Assembly (NCBI RefSeq): GCF_020731355.1 | Contig: NZ_JAJFZK010000003.1 | Span: 248,001-312,000, forward strand | DNA from: Bacillus sp. REN16 | GTDB lineage: Bacteria; Bacillota; Bacilli; Bacillales; Bacillaceae_L | Direction: 5' to 3' | DNA: 64,000 bases | Shown: piece after piece, positions 33,029-40,000 of the stretch | How positions within the stretch are numbered: position 1 is the first letter of the stretch | Layout of the letters: the number at the start of each line of letters is the position of its first letter | Translations under genes and position numbers: made by a program | The notes under the pieces: generated by a model | Told to the model about the DNA's origin: nothing | Database searches by the model: none | The model's input: the letters and a program-made list of their open reading frames with translations, nothing else

Positions 33029-33826
33029 CTACCCCTTAAAAAAATTGCTAGTGTCAATACTTTCCAAGTCCTTCCCTTTAACTAGTTTTAACGTCGCAAC
33101 GACCAGAAAGCTTACAATTACTAACAGAAGCCACGAACTCACTTTTCCAAGATGGACGAGACTCCACGCTTGAGTTTGATTTGGATACTGCCATGCCCCA
33201 AAGAAAGTTGCGATATTTTCAGCTACCCATATAAAAAATCCGATGAGTACAAAAGAAAGCGCTAGCGGCATCCGGTAGCGTGTTCCACCGACCTCGTACG
33301 TGACCCATGATTTCCAAAAAACAATAATCACAAGAGCCGATAACCACCAACGGACATCAATCCAAAAATGATGTGTGAAAAAGTTTAAATATATCGAAGC
33401 TGCAAGAGGTACCACTATCAAAAATGGCGGCCACTTCACTAGCTCGACATCAAGCCTCCTCCACGCCTGACAGAGATAACTTGCTACACTCGCGTACATA
33501 AATCCACTATACATAGGCACTCCAAACACTTTGAAAAATCCTTCCTCCGGATAGGACCAGGACCCCATATGTGTCTTGAAGATCTCTAAAGCTAGACCAA
33601 TCAAGTGGAACAATGTTATGACCTTCAATTCATCCCGTGTTTCAAGTCCAGACCGCACCATCATCCACTGCATGAGAAGACAGATAATGAGCAACCAGTC
33701 ATAACGAGGCAGGAAAGGAAGTGGGATTATTTGAGTTAAAGCCAATGAGGCAAAAATAACAACAGGAAACAAACACGATAGGGCCTGCTCCCAACCAAAC
33801 TGAATTAACTGTTTTACTGCTTTCAT
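33029..33826 (-). CDS. DUF817 family membrane protein (YoaT-like)
   Basis: A 265-residue protein with about seven to eight hydrophobic helices. Conserved-looking blocks are THMGSWSYPEEGFFKVFGVPMYSGFMYASVASYLCQAWRR and WVAENIATFFGAWQYPNQTQAW. This matches DUF817 (YoaT of B. subtilis), whose function is unknown. I used the ATG at 33826 with AAAGGAG 9 bases before it; a longer in-frame reading to 33934 starts with A/T-rich sequence lacking family features. It appears to be a single gene. Confidence 0.85.
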   Translation of the reverse strand: MKAVKQLIQFGWEQALSCLFPVVIFASLALTQIIPLPFLPRYDWLLIICLLMQWMMVRSGLETRDELKVITLFHLIGLALEIFKTHMGSWSYPEEGFFKVFGVPMYSGFMYASVASYLCQAWRRLDVELVKWPPFLIVVPLAASIYLNFFTHHFWIDVRWWLSALVIIVFWKSWVTYEVGGTRYRMPLALSFVLIGFFIWVAENIATFFGAWQYPNQTQAWSLVHLGKVSSWLLLVIVSFLVVATLKLVKGKDLESIDTSNFFKG

Positions 33827-34037
33827 CAATTGTGTCTCCTTTCTTTGTGGTTTGCTGATCATTTTTATATTGATTCTAATATAAAATTTATCGTTTTGCA
33901 ATAAAGTATTATTGATATAAATTAAAATAAGCATTCCTCATTAGAGAAATGCTTATTTTCACAAACTATTTAACTGAATCTTACGGGACATTTTGTAAAT
34001 AATAAGAATGTAAAAATTGATATGGAGGAGGGTCCTT

Positions 34038-34184
34038 GTGCCTAAGGAACAACCCAATAAGAACACAACGCGGACGAATGTCTCTGGAACCGATCCACAA
34101 AAAGTGAAACAAGAAATACAAAGTGATGTAAGCCAAGGACAAGGTGACATCACCTCCCGCGAAGCTGGAGCATTGCGTGATTAA
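34038..34184 (+). CDS. Small hypothetical protein, possibly spore-related
   Basis: A 48-codon reading frame from GTG, with GGAGGAGG 7 bases upstream and a perfect terminator right after the stop, so it looks like a real gene. The product is hydrophilic and rich in Gln, Asn, Thr and Asp (PKEQPNKNTTRTNVSG; QKVKQEIQSDVSQGQGD; TSREAGALRD). The TSREAG end is faintly like the C-terminal block of alpha/beta SASPs, but it is too short and diverged for me to assign it there. The function is unknown. Confidence 0.6.
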   Translation: MPKEQPNKNTTRTNVSGTDPQKVKQEIQSDVSQGQGDITSREAGALRD

Positions 34185-34208
34185 AAAACCACTTAAAGTG
34201 GTTTTTTC
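34185..34208 (+). terminator. Terminator of the small ORF
   Basis: AAAAACCACT-TAA-AGTGGTTTTTT hairpin directly after the stop codon. Confidence 0.85.
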
Positions 34209-34218
34209 TTTCTTAGTA

Positions 34219-34572
34219 CTATTTTACAGGCATGAACAATGACAGATATAGTTCTTCACTTTCAACGACAATTGCTGTTAATCCAGTCTTCGTTTTTGTT
34301 TCGTGCCATTCATCCTTTTCCCAAAAAACAGCATCACCGGACGATACTTTTACGTACTCTTCTTTTTCATTACGAACATATCCTTCACCGTTCACCACTA
34401 AAAGCAGCTGTGGTGTAACAGCTTGGTGATACCCCACAATCCCATTTTCACCAAGGTGCATACAACTAATATGTGCTGGTTTATCCATCTGAATAATACG
34501 AGACATCATAAAATCAGAATTAAACTGTGATATATGTTTACCGCAATTTTTATCAAATTTATAAAATTCCAT
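34219..34572 (-). CDS. Cupin-fold protein
   Basis: A 117-residue protein with a single cupin barrel: MHLGENGIVGYHQAVTPQLLLVVNGEGYVRNE (cupin motif 1, here lacking the usual HxH) and SGDAVFWEKDEWHETKTKTG (motif 2, with a His). With few metal ligands it may be a binding rather than catalytic cupin. The ATG at 34572 follows GGGGGTC. Substrate unknown. It appears monocistronic. Confidence 0.75.
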   Translation of the reverse strand: MEFYKFDKNCGKHISQFNSDFMMSRIIQMDKPAHISCMHLGENGIVGYHQAVTPQLLLVVNGEGYVRNEKEEYVKVSSGDAVFWEKDEWHETKTKTGLTAIVVESEELYLSLFMPVK

Positions 34573-34636
34573 GTTATGACCCCCTTTACTCATTATTATT
34601 CAGTACTACATATTGAATTCCCTCTTTTTTTCCATC

Positions 34637-34673
34637 AAAAAGGGGTATGAATCCTCTCTTAGATTCATACCCC
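34637..34673 (-). terminator. Terminator of kbl-tdh
   Basis: GGGGTATGAATC / GATTCATACCCC 12-bp stem followed by TTTTT on the minus strand. Confidence 0.9.
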
Positions 34674-34679
34674 TATTAA

Positions 34680-35639
34680 TCATCCTGCGTTTTTTATAAG
34701 TTTCATATTTAATTGATCAAGCATATCTTTTGTCATTGTTTCAAGATTGTACTGTGCCTTAAAGCCCCATTCTTCCTTTGCAGCTGTGGCATCGATTGAA
34801 TTTGGCCAACTCTCGGCGATAGCTTGGCGAACTGGTTCAACCTTATACTTCATCGCAAATTCAGGAATATGCTTTTTGATTTCTGCCGCAATTTGCTCAG
34901 GCGCGAAGCTCATCGCTGTTACATTGAAAGCATTCCGGTGTTTCAACTTGCACTCGTCTGCCTCCATCAAATCAATAATGGCTTGAAGCGCATCTGGCAT
35001 ATACATCATATCCATATATGTTCCTTCTGCGATATAAGAAGTATAGCTTTTATTTTTAAGAGCTTCATAATAAATTTCCACTGCATAATCCGTTGTACCG
35101 CCACCAGGAGGGGTCACATACGAAATAAGTCCAGGAAAGCGAAGCCCTCTCGTATCCACACAATACTTATGATTATAATAATCACAGAGCAATTCACCCG
35201 AAACCTTGTTCACCCCGTACATTGTCGTTGGGCGCTGTATGGTATCCTGCGGTGTTCCATCCTTTGGCGTAGATGGACCAAATGCACCAATTGAACTAGG
35301 CGTGAACAATTGACAGCGCAATTCACGAGCAACCTCTAATGCATTGACAAGTCCGCCCATATTTAAATTCCAAGCTAAAAGCGGCTTTGCTTCAGCCGTT
35401 GCTGATAACAATGCAGCTAAATGAATTAACGTATCCGCATCATACTTTCTCGCAATGTCATACATTGCTTTGCCATCCGTTACATCTAATAGCTCAAACG
35501 GACCAGATTGAACAATCTCACAATCCGTTTTACGAATATCTGTCGCAACAACATTTTCGGCACCATATACCTTGCGAAGCTTTGTGACAAGCTCTGACCC
35601 AATTTGGCCAAGGGCTCCGGTTACAACGATTTTCTCCAT
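34680..35639 (-). CDS. tdh: L-threonine 3-dehydrogenase, short-chain (SDR/epimerase) type
   Basis: A 319-residue extended-SDR protein with the NAD-binding GxxGxxG near the N-terminus (VTGALGQIG, Gly8/11/14), the catalytic Tyr141-x3-Lys145 in MYGVNK and a Ser in PSSIGAFGP. Sequence and length fit the epimerase-like threonine dehydrogenases, which oxidise threonine to 2-amino-3-ketobutyrate. It is encoded 33 bp after kbl, whose product uses that compound, so the two form the threonine-to-glycine pathway. It is not the zinc-dependent MDR-type Tdh of B. subtilis or E. coli. Confidence 0.9.
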   Translation of the reverse strand: MEKIVVTGALGQIGSELVTKLRKVYGAENVVATDIRKTDCEIVQSGPFELLDVTDGKAMYDIARKYDADTLIHLAALLSATAEAKPLLAWNLNMGGLVNALEVARELRCQLFTPSSIGAFGPSTPKDGTPQDTIQRPTTMYGVNKVSGELLCDYYNHKYCVDTRGLRFPGLISYVTPPGGGTTDYAVEIYYEALKNKSYTSYIAEGTYMDMMYMPDALQAIIDLMEADECKLKHRNAFNVTAMSFAPEQIAAEIKKHIPEFAMKYKVEPVRQAIAESWPNSIDATAAKEEWGFKAQYNLETMTKDMLDQLNMKLIKNAG

Positions 35640-35672
35640 TATTCATTCCCCCAAGTGGTCAACCGACCTCTT

Positions 35673-36860
35673 TTAGATAATGTTCATTTCCTTGCCTACT
35701 TTTTCGTATATCGCAACGGCTTCATCAAGCATTTCCTTCGTATGAGCAGCAGTCGGCATATTACGCACCCTTCCTGTTCCTTGTGGGACAGTTGGGAATA
35801 CGATTGATTTTGCATAAACGCCTTCTTCAATTAGCCTCTTACTGAATTCCTGTGTTTTCACTTCTTCCCCAACAATAACTGGTGTAATCGGTGTTTCACT
35901 GTGACCAATATCAAACCCAAGTTCTTTTAGCTGTTGCTTAAAATAGTTAGCATTATTCCATAGCTTATCGTGAAGCTCAGTACTTTCCATTAGAATTTCA
36001 ATAGCTTTTGTTGCTGCAGTAACGTCGGCCGGTGTCACTGCAGTTGAGAATAGGAATGGTCTGCTTCGAACCTTAAGCCAGTCAATTAATTCCTTTTTAC
36101 CCGCTACATAACCGCCAACAACACCAATCGCTTTAGAGAGAGTTCCAATTTGGAAATCAACCTTATCGGAAAGGCCAAAATGCTTAACCGTACCCGCTCC
36201 TTTTCCTAAAACACCTGAACCGTGTGCATCATCTACATATGTAATGAGATCAAATTCTTCTGCGATTTGTACGATTTCAGGTAGCTTTGCAATGTCGCCA
36301 TCCATGGAGAAAACACCATCAGTAATGACCATGACTTTGTTATATAATCCTGATTCAGTTGCTTCCTTCGCTTTTTTACGCAAATCATCCATATCAGAGT
36401 GATTCACACGAATGATTTTTGCTTTTGAAAGACGGCATCCATCAATGATTGAAGCATGATTTAGCTCATCAGATAGAATGGCATCATTTTTATCCATCAC
36501 GGCAGAAATTGCTGCCATGTTACAGTTAAAGCCAGATTGATATGAAATCGCTGCTTCAGTATGCTTAAACTCTGCAAGCTTTTCTTCTAATATTAGATGA
36601 AGATCAAGTGTCCCGTTGATAGTTCGAACCGCACCTGCACCAACCCCGTACTTGTCGATTGCCTCCTTCGCAACCTGTTTTAGGCGTTCATCAGTAGCCA
36701 AGCCTAAGTAGTTGTTAGAGGAAAGGTTAATTAGCTCTTTCCCATTGATTTTAATCATCGGTCCGTTTGCACCTTGAAGAGGATCGATCACATTATAAAG
36801 ACCTTTACTCTTTAAATCCTCCAGATTTTCATGCAAAAATGAGTCCAAAACTTTCGACAT
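35673..36860 (-). CDS. kbl: Glycine C-acetyltransferase (2-amino-3-ketobutyrate CoA ligase)
   Basis: A 395-residue alpha-oxoamine synthase (PLP fold type I). The lysine that forms the aldimine is Lys243 in [29 protein letters not shown] carries the Asp and His that hold [16 protein letters not shown] and [17 protein letters not shown] are further family motifs. It splits 2-amino-3-ketobutyrate with CoA into glycine and acetyl-CoA. It is the first gene of an operon with tdh; AAAGGAGG precedes the ATG. Confidence 0.93.
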   Translation of the reverse strand: MSKVLDSFLHENLEDLKSKGLYNVIDPLQGANGPMIKINGKELINLSSNNYLGLATDERLKQVAKEAIDKYGVGAGAVRTINGTLDLHLILEEKLAEFKHTEAAISYQSGFNCNMAAISAVMDKNDAILSDELNHASIIDGCRLSKAKIIRVNHSDMDDLRKKAKEATESGLYNKVMVITDGVFSMDGDIAKLPEIVQIAEEFDLITYVDDAHGSGVLGKGAGTVKHFGLSDKVDFQIGTLSKAIGVVGGYVAGKKELIDWLKVRSRPFLFSTAVTPADVTAATKAIEILMESTELHDKLWNNANYFKQQLKELGFDIGHSETPITPVIVGEEVKTQEFSKRLIEEGVYAKSIVFPTVPQGTGRVRNMPTAAHTKEMLDEAVAIYEKVGKEMNII

Positions 36861-37107
36861 CGGAAATCCTCCTTTGTATGTTTGTAAAACACAAGTGTAT
36901 TTTCCATAAATACAAAATCATTTTTACAAACCCTTTTATATCAACATTTATACTTCATACTTTACCACATTATTCATCAAATGTTTATACCAAGTGGACA
37001 CTTTTTCTTATTATTATTATATTATTTGTTTGTTTGGGATTTGTGATTCAAAGGATTGCTTTTATCGTTATTATTCTGGTTTCTTGGATAATGGGATTTT
37101 GGGTACG

Positions 37108-37340
37108 CTTTTGGAGAATTTAGGAAAAGGTTATAGTAAAAGAGCATAATTTGATTTCGCTTTTGGGCATTTATGGAAATACCTATCATATAAAAGCAAA
37201 ATAAGACTTCACTTTTGGGCATTTATGGATATACCCTTCGTATAAAAGTATAATATTACTCCACTTTTGGATATTTGAGGAAAAACCCATCATATATAGG
37301 CGTAATATGTTACTGCTTTTGGACAATTTGGAGAAAACTA
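37108..37340. repeat. Five tandem degenerate units with exact 52-bp period
   Basis: CTTTTGG begins at 37108, 37160, 37212, 37264 and 37316, always 52 bp apart. Units share the order CTTTTGGgcATTTatGGA, an A/C-rich stretch (ATACCCNTC), TATAAAAGC-like and TAATAT-like words. They lie in the 760-bp gap between kbl and its divergent left... neighbour region, which contains no gene I can support; upstream of 37100 there is only A/T-rich sequence. Confidence 0.85.
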
Positions 37341-37360
37341 TATAATAAGCTTGTGGAGTG

Positions 37361-37560
37361 CCTCCATTTGGTTTTTTTTGGGAGGTTGGTTACTCTCCAG
37401 AGTCTCTGGCTACCACTAAATGGATTTTTTTAGGAGCGTGATGGCACTCTAAACCCGCTGAAGCACAATCATCTGGTTATTTCTAGGAGGTTGGTATCTT
37501 TCCAGAGCCTCTGGACTATCACCAACTGGATAAAACGAGGAGGCCAGCACCCCCGCATTT
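37361..37560. repeat. Imperfect 105-bp duplication with CCAGAG...CTCTGG words
   Basis: TTTGG...GGGAGGTTGGTTACTCTCC and TCTGG...AGGAGGTTGGTATCTTTCC are aligned copies 105 bp apart; TCCAGAGTCTCTGG (37396) and TCCAGAGCCTCTGG (37501) are palindromic. CACTAAATGGAT and CACCAACTGGAT follow in each copy and recall the short repeats at 5.35-5.41 kb. Confidence 0.65.
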
Positions 37561-37582
37561 TTAACAAACTATCTAAAACACA

Positions 37583-37606
37583 AAAAAGACCATTTCTGGT
37601 CTTTTT
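37583..37606. terminator. Terminator downstream of the serine hydrolase gene
   Basis: AAAAAGACCA-TTTC-TGGTCTTTTT, a perfect 10-bp stem with A/T ends on both sides. Confidence 0.9.
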
Positions 37607-37621
37607 ATCATTTTAAGTTAC

Positions 37622-38668
37622 CTAAAAATACGCCCGAATCATATTATGCAACCTTGGTCTTAGTCGTAAAATATGCGGCTGTCTTCCAAAATGAACACGA
37701 TTTGTTAAAAGAATGACGTTAAGGTTTACCGAAGGATCAAACCAAATACTTGTACCTGTGAATCCGGTATGTCCATATGACCCTTCAGAAAATAAATCAC
37801 CACAGGATGACAAGACTGGGCTTTTTAAAATCCACCCTAATCCACGATATTCGCTATCAAATGAGGTGTGGTTTTGTCTGGACAACCGAAGAGATGCCGC
37901 TGACAGTATCCTCCTTCCCTTATACACCCCGTTGTTCTCAATCATTTCAGCATACTTCTGCAGGTCCTGTATAGTAGAAAATAATCCAGCATGGCCGCTA
38001 ATTCCACCCATTGATTCTGTGTTATCGTCATGGACGATTCCGTTTTTGTATGCTTTCAGCTTCTCACTATATTCCGTTGCAGCATATCTTTCTTTTTCAA
38101 AGGTCGGGTTAAATCCTGTCTCCACCATTTCAAGTGGAGTAAAAATCTCTTTTTCTACAAATCTTTCAAATGGTTGCCCTGTAACCATCTCGATTATTTT
38201 ATAAAGTGTAATTAATCCCAAATCACTATAAATAACTTTGCTACCAGTTGGTACTTCAAGCGACTCTTCAACTATTCTTTCAAGAATTTGTTCGGTGGAT
38301 AGATCTTCTAAATAATATTGCTTATGCGCTGGCAATCCTGATGTATGCGTTAACAAGTTTCTTAATGTTATATGCTCTTTACCATTTTGCGCAAACTCCG
38401 GAAGGAAAAAAGCCGCTGTATCATCTAATCGAATTTCCCCATTGTCGATTAACTTTAACACAACCGGTAAAGTTGCAACTACCTTTGTTAAAGATGCGAG
38501 ATCAAATACTGTATCGCTTTTCATTGGTGCTCTTCCCGGATAAACTGCACGATTTCCAATAGCCTCCTCCAAAAGGACTTTTCCATTATGTGAAACACTA
38601 ATAACGGCTCCCGGAATATGTTGTAAGTCAATTTCTTTCTGAAGAAATGCCAGAATCTTATCCTTCAT
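37622..38668 (-). CDS. Beta-lactamase-fold serine hydrolase, AmiE-like (candidate MurNAc-L-Ala amidase)
   Basis: A 348-residue protein of the serine beta-lactamase/class C family. The SxxK motif is Ser59-Leu-Thr-Lys62 in FDLASLTKVVATLP; YSDLG supplies the Tyr; GHTGFTGTSIWFDP is the third-motif region. In B. subtilis the AmiE (YbbE) enzyme of the MurNAc cluster belongs to this superfamily and frees L-Ala or peptide from MurNAc; the neighbouring genes here make that role likely, but esterase or D-peptidase activity is possible. There is no signal peptide, so it should be cytoplasmic, unlike the secreted B. subtilis enzyme. It follows the double-GNAT gene by 14 bp. Confidence 0.75.
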   Translation of the reverse strand: MKDKILAFLQKEIDLQHIPGAVISVSHNGKVLLEEAIGNRAVYPGRAPMKSDTVFDLASLTKVVATLPVVLKLIDNGEIRLDDTAAFFLPEFAQNGKEHITLRNLLTHTSGLPAHKQYYLEDLSTEQILERIVEESLEVPTGSKVIYSDLGLITLYKIIEMVTGQPFERFVEKEIFTPLEMVETGFNPTFEKERYAATEYSEKLKAYKNGIVHDDNTESMGGISGHAGLFSTIQDLQKYAEMIENNGVYKGRRILSAASLRLSRQNHTSFDSEYRGLGWILKSPVLSSCGDLFSEGSYGHTGFTGTSIWFDPSVNLNVILLTNRVHFGRQPHILRLRPRLHNMIRAYF

Positions 38669-38682
38669 TCAAATTTGCCCCC

Positions 38683-39633
38683 TTAAACCTTTTTAAAATA
38701 GGAATCATAGCTTTTACAAACCTCAAACCCCAGTTTATTATAAAACTTCACTAATCCCGTCCAATCGATTAGCATCGAGCGAATATGGCGCTTATGCAGG
38801 TACAAAACGGCAGCTTTGACAATGAACAATCCATATCCATGATTTCGTTCATTCGAATCAATACCCAAGGGACCAATCCCGCCCAGTTCCTGTTGATATA
38901 ATGGTGACCAATAGACATTTTGAGCAATCACAGGTGATTTCGAATCATTTATCCTGCAAAAACCGATTATCCGATTATCCTTTTTGAGGACGACAAACTC
39001 CCTGCCGTGACCGCCCTTTTGAAAATATTGAACCGCTTCGTACTCCCATCTTCCTGGAAAACAACGATGCATAAACGATAAAAACTCGTCCTTTTCCTCG
39101 ATTTTAAGGAGGCCATGCTCAACTCCATCTAGAGAAGGAGCCACCATTTCATTATCTTCAAAATGACAATCTAAGTCATGTTCCTTTGTACCTTGGATGT
39201 ACCCATGCTTTTCAAACCATTCAGCGACTTCACCAAATTGGGATGGAATTCCCGGAAAGTAATGCCATGTATCCTTACCAAGCCATATATGATTGACTCC
39301 ACTCTCTTTTAATTTCCTCTCAGCATGGTCAAGCAGCTTTTTACCAATTCCTTGGTTACGGTAATTTCGGTCCACCAGCAATACCTGGATCCATCCTGTT
39401 TCCTTACTAATCCCTACATTGATTTCATCCTGCCATCTTTTTGCCACAACAAATCCTACTACTTGATTGTCCTCATTTACAGCCATAAGGGACCCTTCTG
39501 TAAAAACATTACAATCGACAAAACTATTTTGCTTGAATAAATCATTTCCCATCGGAAAGTCATGACCTATCTCCCGATTCCAAAGACCTACCAACTCTTC
39601 TAACCTATCAATATTCCAACTCCTGTATTCCAT
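38683..39633 (-). CDS. Double-GNAT acetyltransferase, copy 1 (GlmA-like)
   Basis: A 316-residue protein made of two GNAT folds. The first carries the acetyl-CoA loop VLLVDRNYRNQGIGKKLLDHAE (about residues 88-110), the second GPLGIDSNERNHGYGLFIVKAAV (about 250-272); each is followed by a KHGY/KLGFE-type terminal strand. A tandem-GNAT enzyme of this layout, GlmA of Clostridium acetobutylicum, N-acetylates glucosamine and glucosaminides in a cell-wall recycling cluster (from memory). It is probably cotranscribed with the AmiE-like gene. Substrate assignment is inference. Confidence 0.75.
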   Translation of the reverse strand: MEYRSWNIDRLEELVGLWNREIGHDFPMGNDLFKQNSFVDCNVFTEGSLMAVNEDNQVVGFVVAKRWQDEINVGISKETGWIQVLLVDRNYRNQGIGKKLLDHAERKLKESGVNHIWLGKDTWHYFPGIPSQFGEVAEWFEKHGYIQGTKEHDLDCHFEDNEMVAPSLDGVEHGLLKIEEKDEFLSFMHRCFPGRWEYEAVQYFQKGGHGREFVVLKKDNRIIGFCRINDSKSPVIAQNVYWSPLYQQELGGIGPLGIDSNERNHGYGLFIVKAAVLYLHKRHIRSMLIDWTGLVKFYNKLGFEVCKSYDSYFKKV

Positions 39634-40000
39634 ACATTTATCTCCTTTACTTTAGGTTTTTGTAAGGATATTGCGGTTTACAGTAATAAAATATAATTTC
39701 ATTTAATTATAAATTATATGTTACCACATTTTATAGATGATAGCTTTAAAATATTAGTTTAATCCTACGTAAGTATTATTGAAACAAAAAATCAACGATG
39801 ATAAACTAGATTTAATTCAATCCTTTTTTCCTAGGTTGATAGAATCAGTAGGAGGTGATTTAATAAAGGTCACTAAATAGCAATATGCACACCATGATTT
39901 CACACCACGACATTATCTACCACCTTCCTCAAGATTAAACATCATGCATTCATTTTAATGTTATTAACGTTTGTACTTATCGCTAAGGAGCTGAAGGAGT
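39634..40000. other. Intergenic region between divergent GNAT and GH18 genes
   Basis: A/T-rich, 367 bp. It must hold promoters for both directions, but I see no clear operator. TATTAACGTTTGTA near 39962 is a poor cre match. A 33-codon frame (TTG at 39779) has no ribosome site and was not called. Confidence 0.5.

Noticed and set aside
34680-35639. UDP-glucose 4-epimerase or other nucleotide-sugar epimerase
   Set aside because: Sequence is an extended SDR, but the kbl gene directly upstream and the SDR-type threonine dehydrogenase features fit Tdh better.
36767-37123. A 118-codon plus-strand frame ending in a very hydrophobic stretch (LIIIILFVCLGFVIQRIAFIVIILVSW)
   Set aside because: The first half is antisense to kbl, there is no ribosome site or start near the hydrophobic part, and A/T-rich DNA readily gives such residues.
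37108-37340. CRISPR array
   Set aside because: Period of 52 bp is regular, but the units are degenerate over their whole length, there is no constant repeat with variable spacers, and no cas genes are present.
39779-39880. A 33-codon frame from TTG (KQKINDDKLDLIQSFF...) upstream of the GH18 gene
   Set aside because: No ribosome site before the TTG and no recognised family; an AGGAGGTGA lies inside the frame rather than ahead of it.
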